Positions 1 to 8,129 of a stretch of 64,000 nt of DNA are shown in pieces (positions within the stretch are counted from its first letter, which is position 1; the number at the start of each line of letters is the position of its first letter). The notes beneath the pieces were generated by a model. It did not search any database, had not been told where the DNA came from, and saw only the letters and a program-made list of their open reading frames with translations. Position numbers and translations under genes: made by a program. This DNA is from Jejuia sp047345485 (GTDB lineage: Bacteria; Bacteroidota; Bacteroidia; Flavobacteriales; Flavobacteriaceae). The stretch is from NCBI RefSeq assembly GCF_047345485.1, contig NZ_JBLFEN010000004.1, positions 310,001-374,000 on the forward strand, in the 5' to 3' direction.

Positions 1-104
1 TTAAAATCCTCTTCTAAATCAGGTTTGTGTTTTTGATAATTTTTTCCTCCTTCCGACTTTGAAGGATTGATTCTTCTTTCAGGAAATATTTCTCTTACAC
101 TCAT
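1..104 (-). CDS. N-terminal part of an unidentified third gene of the GHKL/receiver operon
   Basis: An open frame starts with ATG at 104-102 and runs off the left edge of the window without a stop, so only 34 residues are visible (MSVREIFPERRINPSKSEGG, then about 14 more ending in PDLEEDF). Its start codon overlaps the TGA stop of the receiver-domain gene in the ATGA arrangement typical of translationally coupled genes, so it is very probably the last or next gene of that operon. The visible part is hydrophilic, basic then acidic, with no signal peptide. The Lys/Tyr/Pro-rich run before Asp-Phe resembles the lead-in of some HNH nucleases, but this is a weak impression and no catalytic motif is inside the window. 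Function unknown. Confidence 0.6.
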   Translation of the reverse strand, partial: MSVREIFPERRINPSKSEGGKNYQKHKPDLEEDF

Positions 105-772
105 TGCTTCTTCTTTTTATCAATAAGATTTTTTAAGAACTCTTCCGCTTCATTTTTTAAATCTTCCACATCAGACAAATTTTCGGATAGCAATAAATAT
201 TCAGGCACCTCTATTTTATTTGAAGGATCAAGTACTTTTAGCTCCTTTTGTAATTTTAAAAGATTGTGCTTTTCATCTGGGTTCAATTTTTGAATCTTAC
301 CCTTTTCTAATAAATTAGAAATTTTATTTTTTCTTCGTTGAATGTGTTTTCTATATTGTTCAATACTTCTTTCAAGAGTTGTTATAAAATGTTGTACTTT
401 TTTATCATCATCTTCACCTTCTCTAAAGATTTTATCTTTATCAAAAATAATTTTCCAATCTTCTACGTGTGGTTCAGCGTCATCCTTTTTATTTGTGAAA
501 ATAATATGAGGAAATAGAGGTTTGGCATCATAAATAGCACTTTCAACAGCTTCTCCATTAAAGACCACCAAATTAGACTCATCTAATTTGTAATCTATCA
601 TTAGCAAGTCAATATTAGAATTATAAACCTGTTCCATTAAATCGTCAATAGTCATTCCATGAGTAAAATCATAACCAATAACTTCAAATCCAAATTTTCT
701 AAATCTTCGTTGATATTTTCTGACTTGTTTAACATCTTCGTCAACATAGCCAATTCTGTATTTAGCTTCCAT
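101..772 (-). CDS. Receiver (REC) domain protein with coiled-coil tail, partner of the GHKL ATPase
   Basis: This 223-residue protein begins with a response-regulator receiver domain (about residues 5-120). The acidic pair is in YVDED (D11, D13), the probable phospho-accepting aspartate is D60 in LLMIDYKL, the conserved Thr is T93 in IIFTN, and a Lys lies at K112 or K114. The second half (about 120-223) is very rich in Lys, Glu and Leu and looks helical or coiled-coil. No helix-turn-helix or other recognised output domain is seen, so it is unlikely to be an ordinary transcription factor. It starts 6 bp after the stop of the 809-aa GHKL protein and overlaps the next gene by 4 bp. Inference: it receives phosphate from, or docks on, the neighbouring histidine-kinase-like module and passes the signal to the downstream gene product. 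Confidence 0.8.
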   Translation of the reverse strand: MEAKYRIGYVDEDVKQVRKYQRRFRKFGFEVIGYDFTHGMTIDDLMEQVYNSNIDLLMIDYKLDESNLVVFNGEAVESAIYDAKPLFPHIIFTNKKDDAEPHVEDWKIIFDKDKIFREGEDDDKKVQHFITTLERSIEQYRKHIQRRKNKISNLLEKGKIQKLNPDEKHNLLKLQKELKVLDPSNKIEVPEYLLLSENLSDVEDLKNEAEEFLKNLIDKKKKQ

Positions 773-778
773 AATCTT

Positions 779-3208
779 TTATTTTCTAATTGGAAAAGAC
801 ATTAAAACAGAAAACCCCTTTTCTACTTCCAAAATATCTATTGTTCCGTTGTTGTCATCAATTACAGACTTTACTAGATACATACCTAGACCTGTTCCTA
901 TTTCTTTTCCTTTCCTATCTCTTTTTGCAGTTTTAAATGGTAAGAATATTTCTTCTTTATCCTCAAAAACTTTATCTAAACCAATACCGTTATCTGAATA
1001 TGTAATTTCAATATAATCACCTTTAAGACAAACTGAAATGTCTATGACTCTTTCTTGTATTTCAATTAGATTATTAAATGAATCAATTGAATTGTTAATT
1101 AGATTGGTAAAAATAGTTGACATATCCATTTCGAATGCTCTAAAATCGTATGTTACATTTTTTGTTTTATCATCAATATTTAATGAGATGTCCTTCTTTT
1201 TAAATATTCTACTCCAAGATGTCTTTAAAGATTTTAAGAAGCCTGAGAATTTAAATTTGCCTCTAGTTCTTTTGTCTTTTTTAATTGCTGTTAACGCATA
1301 GTCGACCCAATGAATTATTTTATCAGAATTTTCATCTAATAATTCAATTATATCAATACCATCTTTATATTCATCAGAATTTTTATTTTCTTTTGGAACA
1401 ATAGATTTGAATATTCCTTCAAGTTCTTTTACTTCAATAGCGTTATCCTTAATTTCCTTTAATTCGTGAGCAAAGGAAGAAACTACTAGTCCTAAACTTG
1501 CTAATGACCTGACTTGAACAATTTCTTGGTTTTCTTGTTCTGCCTTTTCATCATCAATAGCTTTGAAAGTATCCTTGAAAGCTTCTTCATAAGTCTTTTT
1601 TTCTTCCTCTTCCTTTTTTTCTTGGAATAAATCTACTTTCCCCTTTTTGCCGTAAATGGACTCTTCTACTTTTTTCCTTTTTTCAACTATTTTGTCCGCA
1701 AGTTCTTCTGCTCGTTTCTGAATCTCCTTTTCTCTTTTTAGCTCTTTTGCTTTTTTGTTTTCAAGGAATAAAGGATTCAACATTTTTGTTCTGTCAAACT
1801 CAAATTCGTGAATTACTGCTACTATAATAGTTTTAAAGGTGTCGAAAGCATCATTTTCTTGTAATGCTCCTCTATCGGATTTGTCGATAAGAAGCGGGTT
1901 GCTTTTTCTTGAAATTGTAATTATACCAGCAGTTTGTTCAGGTCTTACTCTCCAATCTCCAATTCTTTGACCTCCACCAGCAGGACTTTGAGCTACTCTT
2001 GCTCCTAATTTAAGCCAATCATTGGTTGGGTCACCATAAGGTCTGACTCTAAAAGAATCTCTATAAATTTTAACACCACCAAAACGTTCTAGAGTTGATT
2101 TTCTCTCTCGAGCAATAACCGTCTTAAAAGGATACCCTTCTTTGATAGAATTTGAAAACTTCAAGTAATAAAAAGTCAAATCGAAACTACCTACATCTTT
2201 AAGTAATTTCTTGTTCGAATCATTTAGTTTCCAACTTAAAACTTTGTCAATAGACTTGTTATATGTAAATGTTTTGCTTTCTAGGGTTTTTAGGTCATAA
2301 GGGTGTTTTTTTGATTTATAAACATTTGGATATTTCTTTTTTAAAGATTTAATGTCAATCTCGTTTCTTGTTATTTCAAATTCAACGTTTAGAGTCTTGG
2401 CATTATAACTTGCCTTTAATTTGTAATCAAAATCGTTAAAAAATGCTGTTTCAACTTTACCAAACTCTTTGGGTTGCTGAAAATGTTTAAAGAAAACTTC
2501 AAAAGGGATATTAAGTTCTTTTGGTGGAATTAGTGCTTCTAAACTTTTGAAGACAGAAGATGTTTCTTCATTAAACCAATCATCTTTTAAGTTTGCTATT
2601 TTAATGATTGTACCTCTATCAAAGTTTAAATCCATTATAACTTTTTCTATAAGCACATTGTTATTCGTAAGGCTTTTAATTTTACCCTTAAAGTCAATTT
2701 TAGCAGACTCTAATTCTGCTTCAATTTGTGAAATAGCTTTGTCCGCATTATCAAATTGATTCCAGTCCATTTTCCAAAAAGAGCCAATACCATCTTTTGC
2801 ATTTTTAGAAAGGGTCCACATTTCAGTTTCAAATCCAAGTCTGTCTAATGCAAAACGTCCAATTCCTTTTGCACCTGTTTTAGTTCTTTTGTCGTCAGAT
2901 ACATAATCTTTCTCCTTATTGCCTGTTCCAATTTGCATCCAATGGTCTTTAATAACTTTTTCAGTCATTCCTTCACCATTGTCAATAATATATAAAATGC
3001 TTTTTTCTCTTACAGGAATTTCAATTTCTTTTCCATCGCTGTCTTTTACCTTTTTTGTTGGAATGTCAAAAAGTACTAGGCAATTTTTTGCATCAGCATC
3101 ATAAGAGTTTTTGACTAATTCTATAATAGCTCCTTCTGGGTTAGAGAAATTCTCTCTACCCAACAACTTTCCCGCTCTTGCGGAAACTTTGAAAGCAACC
3201 TTAGCCAT
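779..3208 (-). CDS. Double GHKL protein: MORC/HSP90-like ATPase fused to a histidine-kinase-like module
   Basis: This 809-residue soluble protein has two separate GHKL ATP-binding modules. The N-terminal one resembles MORC, MutL and HSP90: E30 and N34 in ELVKNSYDADA, DNGEGM at 76-81 and GAKGIGRFA at 112-120, followed by an S5-like region to about residue 460. Residues about 480-560 are a highly charged Lys/Glu coiled coil. The C-terminal module looks like a cytoplasmic histidine kinase: H581 in SSFAHELKEI, N-box NLINNSID at 702-709, G1 DNGIGL at 739-744, an F-box near 754-760 and G2 GTGLG at 771-775. There is no membrane segment or PAS/GAF sensor. The gene heads a tight operon with a receiver protein. 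Inference: the first ATPase senses a nucleic-acid or protein state and the second phosphorylates the receiver; a defence role is plausible but unproven. Confidence 0.85.
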   Translation of the reverse strand: MAKVAFKVSARAGKLLGRENFSNPEGAIIELVKNSYDADAKNCLVLFDIPTKKVKDSDGKEIEIPVREKSILYIIDNGEGMTEKVIKDHWMQIGTGNKEKDYVSDDKRTKTGAKGIGRFALDRLGFETEMWTLSKNAKDGIGSFWKMDWNQFDNADKAISQIEAELESAKIDFKGKIKSLTNNNVLIEKVIMDLNFDRGTIIKIANLKDDWFNEETSSVFKSLEALIPPKELNIPFEVFFKHFQQPKEFGKVETAFFNDFDYKLKASYNAKTLNVEFEITRNEIDIKSLKKKYPNVYKSKKHPYDLKTLESKTFTYNKSIDKVLSWKLNDSNKKLLKDVGSFDLTFYYLKFSNSIKEGYPFKTVIARERKSTLERFGGVKIYRDSFRVRPYGDPTNDWLKLGARVAQSPAGGGQRIGDWRVRPEQTAGIITISRKSNPLLIDKSDRGALQENDAFDTFKTIIVAVIHEFEFDRTKMLNPLFLENKKAKELKREKEIQKRAEELADKIVEKRKKVEESIYGKKGKVDLFQEKKEEEEKKTYEEAFKDTFKAIDDEKAEQENQEIVQVRSLASLGLVVSSFAHELKEIKDNAIEVKELEGIFKSIVPKENKNSDEYKDGIDIIELLDENSDKIIHWVDYALTAIKKDKRTRGKFKFSGFLKSLKTSWSRIFKKKDISLNIDDKTKNVTYDFRAFEMDMSTIFTNLINNSIDSFNNLIEIQERVIDISVCLKGDYIEITYSDNGIGLDKVFEDKEEIFLPFKTAKRDRKGKEIGTGLGMYLVKSVIDDNNGTIDILEVEKGFSVLMSFPIRK

Positions 3209-3371
3209 TATTAATTTCTAATTTTAAATGTTTGCAAACTTCTTCTAAAACTTCAGCAGGTTCACTATCGATTGCTAAAGCAATTAAATAAGGTTCTTCT
3301 GTAATCTTTATAAATGTTTGACACAAATATATATAAATAGGATGATTATTTAGATTTTCGGGATATTCAAT
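3201..3371 (-). pseudogene. C-terminal remnant of a gene upstream of the GHKL operon
   Basis: A frame of 56 codons lies directly upstream of the GHKL gene on the same strand and overlaps its start by 8 bp (stop TAA at 3203-3201, ATG at 3208-3206). The peptide reads like real protein (for example FIKITEEPYLIALAIDSEP, then an acidic helix AEVLEEVCKHLK). It has no ATG or GTG start and is closed upstream by TGA at 3374-3372. The overlap is the kind seen between co-translated genes, so the simplest reading is that a former first gene of the operon has been truncated, with the break near 3375. An ATT or TTG start for a 40-56 aa peptide is the alternative. No family recognised. Confidence 0.45.
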
Positions 3372-3375
3372 TCAG

Positions 3376-3470
3376 TCGGATGCGGAGGGTAAGTTCTTAT
3401 TATTTTGTGAAGTCCGAGCAAAATCAAAAGAGCTTGACTGTACGGTTGGATTTTCAGAGCTTATGCATAA
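3376..3470. other. Non-coding junction between yidD terminator and accessory operon
   Basis: This stretch is more GC-rich than its surroundings and non-coding in all frames. It contains a 7-bp direct repeat AGAGCTT at 3429 and 3456, 27 bp apart. It separates the yidD terminator from the truncated reading frame at 3201-3371 and is the likely recombination boundary of the accessory operon. Confidence 0.3.
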
Positions 3471-3504
3471 TAAAAGATAAAGTTCCATTTAAATGAACTT
3501 TATC
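3471..3504 (-). terminator. Rho-independent terminator of yidD
   Basis: A perfect 10-bp stem (GATAAAGTTC at 3476-3485, GAACTTTATC at 3495-3504) is followed on the minus strand by a short T-rich tract. It lies 52 bp past the yidD stop. Confidence 0.6.
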
Positions 3505-3555
3505 AATTATTAAACTAAGTTAGTTATTTTTCTTACAAATACTGAGTATCTACAG

Positions 3556-3795
3556 TCACTTTTTATCCTTATTAGGCACAGGGTCATACCCAGAACCACC
3601 CCAAGGATGACAACTAAAAATACGTTTTATAGCCAACCAACCACCTTTTAATAACCCATGTTTTTGTAAAGCTTCTTTGGAGTAATGCGAACATGTGGGT
3701 TGGTATCTACACGTAGCTGGAGTAAGTGGCGATATAAGCGTTTGGTACACTTTTATCAAAAATAAAAATGGTGCTATAAGTAGTTTTTTCAACAT
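3556..3795 (-). CDS. yidD: Membrane protein insertion efficiency factor YidD
   Basis: This small 79-residue protein belongs to the YidD family, which assists YidC-dependent insertion of inner-membrane proteins. The family signature is complete: an N-terminal amphipathic/hydrophobic segment (residues 4-22), ISPLTPATCRYQPTCSHY with C29 and C35, and the C-terminal SCHPWGGSGYDPVP with C62. Length matches the family (about 70-85 aa). The gene stands alone, 115 bp beyond the cysS stop, and is closed by its own hairpin terminator. YidD often sits beside rnpA/rpmH in other phyla; here the neighbour is cysS. Confidence 0.95.
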   Translation of the reverse strand: MLKKLLIAPFLFLIKVYQTLISPLTPATCRYQPTCSHYSKEALQKHGLLKGGWLAIKRIFSCHPWGGSGYDPVPNKDKK

Positions 3796-3910
3796 TATTT
3801 ATAATTCCCATAAAAGAGAATATCTATCTTGTTTTTAAATTGTAAACCCTAACTTGTTTAGGATACTTATATTAAGAGGCGATGTTAAAATAAAATGAGA
3901 ATACCCTAAA

Positions 3911-5392
3911 CTAATTTACAGAAAACGAAGTACCGTCTTTACCATCTTTTAGTTGTATGCCAACTTTAGCCAACTCATCTCTAATTTTATCAGACATTGC
4001 AAAGTCTTTATTTGCTCTGGCGTCTTGCCTTAGTTTAATTAATACATCTACAGCACCAGCTAATTTATCGCTTCCAGAATTTGCTTCGGCTACATTTTCT
4101 AAGCCTAAAACGTCAAACACAAAAGCATGCATTGTCTGTTTTAATACCTGTAAATCTTCAGCAGAAATACTGGCTTTTTTATCTTTTATCTGATTTATGA
4201 ATTTTATGGCTTCAAACAAATGTGCAATAAGTATGGGCGAGTTAAAATCATCATTCATCGCATCATAACAGTGTTGTTTCCATGCTGAGACATCAATACT
4301 AGAAGTTCCAGTTGCTGATATGCTTTTTAGTAACTGCATACCATCCATTAGTCTATAAAAGCCTTTTTCGCTGGCTAATAATCCATCATCCGTTAAATCT
4401 AAAACACTTCTATAGGAGGATTGTGCCATAAAAAAACGAATAACGCTAGGGGAGTAGGCTTTACTCATTTTATCGTTATCTCCAGATAGTAACTCGTTTG
4501 GGTTTATGATATTGCCAGTAGTTTTAGACATGCGTTGCCCGTTTAACTCTAGCATGTTGGCATGCATCCAGTAATTTACGGGAGATTTTCCTAGTGCAGC
4601 CTCATTTTGAGCAATCTCACATTCATGGTGCGGAAATTTTAAATCCATACCACCGCCATGTATATCAAATTGTTCGCCCAAATATTTAGTGCTCATTGCT
4701 GTACACTCTAAGTGCCACCCCGGGAAACCATCACTCCAAGGCGAAGGCCAACGCATAATATGCTCCGGTTCGGCTTTTTTCCAAAGTGCAAAATCTTGCG
4801 GATTTTTTTTATCGCTTTGCCCGTCTAAAGCACGTGTATTATGTATTAAATCTTCTAGCTTACGCTTGCTTAATTTACCGTAGTCATTGGTTTCATCAAA
4901 CTTATGAACATCAAAATATACAGAGCCATTTACTTCGTACGCAAATCCGTTTTCAATAATTTTACTTATTAATTCAATTTGCTCTATAATATGTCCTGTG
5001 GCAGTAGGTTCTATACTTGGTGGTAAAAAATTAAACGTATTTAGAATATTGTGAAAATCTACCGTATAGCGCTGTACAACTTCCATAGGTTCTATTTGCT
5101 CTAAACGCGCTTTTTTAGTGATTTTATCTTCACCAACATCGGCATCGTTCTCTAAGTGTCCAGCATCGGTAATGTTTCTAACATAGCGTACTTTATAGCC
5201 TAAATGCTTTAAGTACCGAAACACCATATCAAAAGACATAAAGGTTCTTACGTTTCCTAAATGTACATAGCTGTAAACGGTTGGCCCACAAACATACATA
5301 CCAATATAGCCCTCGTTTATAGGTTTAAAATCTTCCTTTTTTCCGCTTAGCGAATTGTATATTTTGATGTGGTTGGATTGGTATAGTTGCAT
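3911..5392 (-). CDS. cysS: Cysteinyl-tRNA synthetase
   Basis: Class I aminoacyl-tRNA synthetase charging tRNA-Cys with cysteine in the cytoplasm. The 493-residue protein shows the HIGH-type signature HLGN (44-47) inside CGPTVYSYVHLGN and the KMSKS-type signature RMSKT (287-291). Zinc ligands are present: C35, C230 in WHLEC and the HH pair at 255-256 in FPHHECE. The C-terminal DALR-type anticodon-binding region ends in FAMSDKIRDEL and GIQLKDGKDGT. Length is normal. It lies 46 bp downstream of folE on the same strand and may be cotranscribed with it. Confidence 0.97.
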   Translation of the reverse strand: MQLYQSNHIKIYNSLSGKKEDFKPINEGYIGMYVCGPTVYSYVHLGNVRTFMSFDMVFRYLKHLGYKVRYVRNITDAGHLENDADVGEDKITKKARLEQIEPMEVVQRYTVDFHNILNTFNFLPPSIEPTATGHIIEQIELISKIIENGFAYEVNGSVYFDVHKFDETNDYGKLSKRKLEDLIHNTRALDGQSDKKNPQDFALWKKAEPEHIMRWPSPWSDGFPGWHLECTAMSTKYLGEQFDIHGGGMDLKFPHHECEIAQNEAALGKSPVNYWMHANMLELNGQRMSKTTGNIINPNELLSGDNDKMSKAYSPSVIRFFMAQSSYRSVLDLTDDGLLASEKGFYRLMDGMQLLKSISATGTSSIDVSAWKQHCYDAMNDDFNSPILIAHLFEAIKFINQIKDKKASISAEDLQVLKQTMHAFVFDVLGLENVAEANSGSDKLAGAVDVLIKLRQDARANKDFAMSDKIRDELAKVGIQLKDGKDGTSFSVN

Positions 5393-5438
5393 GTTGCTGC
5401 GCTAAAACGTTAGTATCTAATTTTTGGATTAATTTATG

Positions 5439-6113
5439 TTAAAACTGAGTATCGAGTTTAATATAATCTAAAAACTCACGACGCGTATCTATATCTTTAA
5501 ATTTACCTCCAAATTCTGAAGTTACCGTGCTACTTTCAATATCTCGAATACCTCTAGAATTCACACATAAATGTTTAGCATCAATAACACAAGCCACATC
5601 TTTAGTGTTTAAAACTTTTTGTAGCTCTTTAACAATTTGTATGGTTAAGCGTTCTTGCACCTGTGGGCGTTTAGCGTAATAATCTACAATACGATTCATT
5701 TTAGACAAACCTACTACAGTTCCGTTAGATATGTAGGCAACATGTGCTCTACCAACAATTGGTAATAAGTGGTGTTCGCAGGTAGAATATACTGTAATAT
5801 TTTTTTCAACAAGCATTTCTCCATACTTGTACTTATTATCAAACGTAGAGGCTTTTGGTTTCTTTTTAGGATTTAAACCACCAAAAATTTCATTTACAAA
5901 CATTTTAGCCACTCGGTTTGGTGTGCCTTTTAAACTATCGTCAGTTAAATCCAGACCAAGTGTTTCCATAATATGGCGTACATCGTCTTTTATAACCTCT
6001 ATCTTCTCATTATCAGTAAGTTTAAACGCATCACTACGCATTGGTGTGTCTTCCGAAGTACCAACATGATCATCACCTAAAGCATCAAACTCCTCTAAAT
6101 TATCAAATTTCAT
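5439..6113 (-). CDS. folE: GTP cyclohydrolase I
   Basis: Catalyses conversion of GTP to 7,8-dihydroneopterin triphosphate, the first step of tetrahydrofolate synthesis (and of queuosine precursors). Zinc ligands C112 and H115 in STCEHHLLP and C183 in HLCVNSRG are present, as is the substrate-binding stretch GLSKMNRIVDYYAKRPQVQE. The 224-residue length includes an acidic N-terminal extension of about 35 residues before the conserved core. It is the first gene of a probable folE-cysS unit, with a 374-bp gap upstream. Confidence 0.97.
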   Translation of the reverse strand: MKFDNLEEFDALGDDHVGTSEDTPMRSDAFKLTDNEKIEVIKDDVRHIMETLGLDLTDDSLKGTPNRVAKMFVNEIFGGLNPKKKPKASTFDNKYKYGEMLVEKNITVYSTCEHHLLPIVGRAHVAYISNGTVVGLSKMNRIVDYYAKRPQVQERLTIQIVKELQKVLNTKDVACVIDAKHLCVNSRGIRDIESSTVTSEFGGKFKDIDTRREFLDYIKLDTQF

Positions 6114-6424
6114 AAATATCTACTCAAAATTTAATTTGCAAAGATAAACATTTCTCAATTTTAGCGATTAAAGCTGTGTTAATAATGCAGCTTAAAGCGT
6201 TATTATGCAATTCATATTTTTTGGGAGCCTGCCTATCAGTGGTATTGCAGGTAGGTTATGTCGGGCTTTATTCATTAATTTTTATTTCAAATTAATAAAA
6301 TATTAAATATAAATATTTTACGAGTCATTCTCTAAGAGGAACTCCTACAATCGCTCAATCTCAAAGGCAACTTAATTGGTCTATTTTACATTATATTCTT
6401 TGTTTAAAGAATTTTTGTTAACCT
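6114..6424. other. Intergenic region upstream of folE
   Basis: No coding frame is supported. Around 6228-6270 there is an imperfect inverted repeat (CCTGCC...GGTAGG) followed by GTCGGGCTTT, which resembles one end of the element at 40790-40950; this may be a decayed copy. The folE promoter should lie close to 6120-6180, but no clear Bacteroidetes consensus was found. Confidence 0.3.
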
Positions 6425-6458
6425 AAAAAAGCTTGAATTTATTGAAAATTCAAGCTTT
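6425..6458 (-). terminator. Strong terminator of the FadL-type gene
   Basis: A perfect 13-bp stem (AAAGCTTGAATTT at 6428-6440, complement at 6446-6458) with a 5-nt loop is followed on the minus strand by six T. It lies 30 bp past the outer-membrane protein gene's stop. Confidence 0.85.
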
Positions 6459-6487
6459 GTATATATAATATATAATTGTAACAGGGT

Positions 6488-8011
6488 TTAAATATTAAAA
6501 CCTAATGTTAGCGTAATATTCGAGTTTTGTCTGTCTATTGTTACAGTATCAATTAAACCCACGTTAAATAAAGGCGTTTCATCTGTTCTTTCCCATTTAT
6601 CATAAGTAAGATCTAGCCTTGTGTTTCCAAAATTATAACCAAAGCCTAAAGAAAATCCAGTTAAATCACCTACGGTTACGCCATCTACATATGGGCTTTC
6701 TTCAAACCTGTAACCACCTCTAAAGCTAAATTGTTTATGCTTGTATTCACCACCCAATCTGTATGTTGCGGCAGTAGTTAGTATATTACTAATATCAGCA
6801 TTCAAATCTGTAAAATCATTTTCAGGTCTAAATTCTGTAGTGCCATAATTTTTAGTAGAATAATCAAAACTCAATAAGCCTTTTTGTCCAAAAATATATG
6901 CTGCACTACCAGTTATTTTTGATGGTGTTTGTAATCTGTAAGACGGAAATACATTAGTAATTTGCGGGTTGATGTTTATATTAAAAGGCTCTCCATCATT
7001 ACCAGCTGTACCTAAAAATTGAGAGGTTTCTTCTTGTATCGTGTACCAAGTAGGCGAATCGTATGTTAAGCCTACTCTAAACGCATTCGTGAGTTTTAAA
7101 ATACCACCTAATTGAAATGAAAATCCAGAACCTCTAGTAGATAAGTTATTTTCAAATTCAACATCTGTTACTATAGATCCTGTATTATTATTGTCTTCAA
7201 ACAATAGGGTAGAACGATCGTAATCAATAAAATGAGAATTCAAATTAACACCTAAATATAAATCATCTCCATATTGTGTGGCAAAGTTTACTGCAATTTT
7301 ACCGTTATAGCCAGTAGATACAAACGTGTAATCGTGGTTAAAGTTACCTTCTCCAACGTTTAATAGATAGTTGGTGTTATCATCTTCATTATTTTCTGGA
7401 TCTAATATAAAAGACTCAAAACCCAAAAATGCTTGTTGATGAGCAAATCCTAAATCGTTCCCAATATTAACGTAGGCGTCATCTAATGTTTCATTTGGGA
7501 AAGCTGAAATTTCATCTAAACGTAGTCCTTGAGCCAAATCAAAGAAGTAACTTCCAATTGTGTTATTAAAGTTGTTGCTATTAGTATTTGTACCAAAGGC
7601 AGACCAACTGTCATCAAAATTATTAGTTCTATCGTAAGCCACACCAATTGTAAACTTTCTCCAAGGCGAGTTGCTGGTATTTTTAAACACAAAAGAAGCG
7701 CCACCTTGTGTTAAATCAAAATTAGAATCGTTTGTACTAACAGTACCATTAAAATACCGTGTATTAGTATTAATTTCTTGATTTCCTAAAGAAAAAGAAG
7801 CATGACTTTGACTAAATACTGCGGCACCTGCGGGGTTAACGTTTACGGCACTCATATCACCACCTAAGGCACCAAAGGCACCACTTAAGGCTCTAAATCT
7901 TGCAGTTCCTTGAATATTATCTTGAGAGTATCTTAAAGCGTCACTTATATCTTGACTATATAGTGTAGACACAGATAGTAAGCCTATGCATAATAATTGG
8001 AGCTTTTTCAT
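6488..8011 (-). CDS. FadL/OmpP1-type outer membrane protein
   Basis: Predicted outer-membrane beta-barrel of the OmpP1/FadL/TodX family, about 507 residues from the ATG at 8011, chosen because it is followed by a clear signal peptide (MKKLQLLCIGLLSVSTLYSQ); a longer frame to 8062 is unlikely. Just after the signal comes the family hallmark: aromatic/acidic DISDALRYSQ, then RALSGAFGALGGDMSAVNVN and PAGAAVF, which form the N-terminal plug. The rest is alternating barrel strands ending in an aliphatic/aromatic strand (ITLTLGFNI). FadL relatives move hydrophobic compounds across the outer membrane; a related family member, PorV, serves type IX secretion, but this one is not close enough to call PorV. 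Single gene with its own terminator. Confidence 0.85.
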   Translation of the reverse strand: MKKLQLLCIGLLSVSTLYSQDISDALRYSQDNIQGTARFRALSGAFGALGGDMSAVNVNPAGAAVFSQSHASFSLGNQEINTNTRYFNGTVSTNDSNFDLTQGGASFVFKNTSNSPWRKFTIGVAYDRTNNFDDSWSAFGTNTNSNNFNNTIGSYFFDLAQGLRLDEISAFPNETLDDAYVNIGNDLGFAHQQAFLGFESFILDPENNEDDNTNYLLNVGEGNFNHDYTFVSTGYNGKIAVNFATQYGDDLYLGVNLNSHFIDYDRSTLLFEDNNNTGSIVTDVEFENNLSTRGSGFSFQLGGILKLTNAFRVGLTYDSPTWYTIQEETSQFLGTAGNDGEPFNININPQITNVFPSYRLQTPSKITGSAAYIFGQKGLLSFDYSTKNYGTTEFRPENDFTDLNADISNILTTAATYRLGGEYKHKQFSFRGGYRFEESPYVDGVTVGDLTGFSLGFGYNFGNTRLDLTYDKWERTDETPLFNVGLIDTVTIDRQNSNITLTLGFNI

Positions 8012-8129
8012 ATGTTTTATTTTAATGGGCATTAGTAGTCCAAGGATGTTTAAAATAATCATTGCGTTTTATACATTTTGATTATTTTAAACATCATAGG
8101 AATACCATATTTTTTTATTGATTTAACTA

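Noticed and set aside
3376..3470. Possible integron attC-like site (GTTGGAT near 3444) at the edge of the accessory operon
   Set aside because: Only one short core-like motif is present and no paired site or folded attC structure could be drawn; no integrase is visible.
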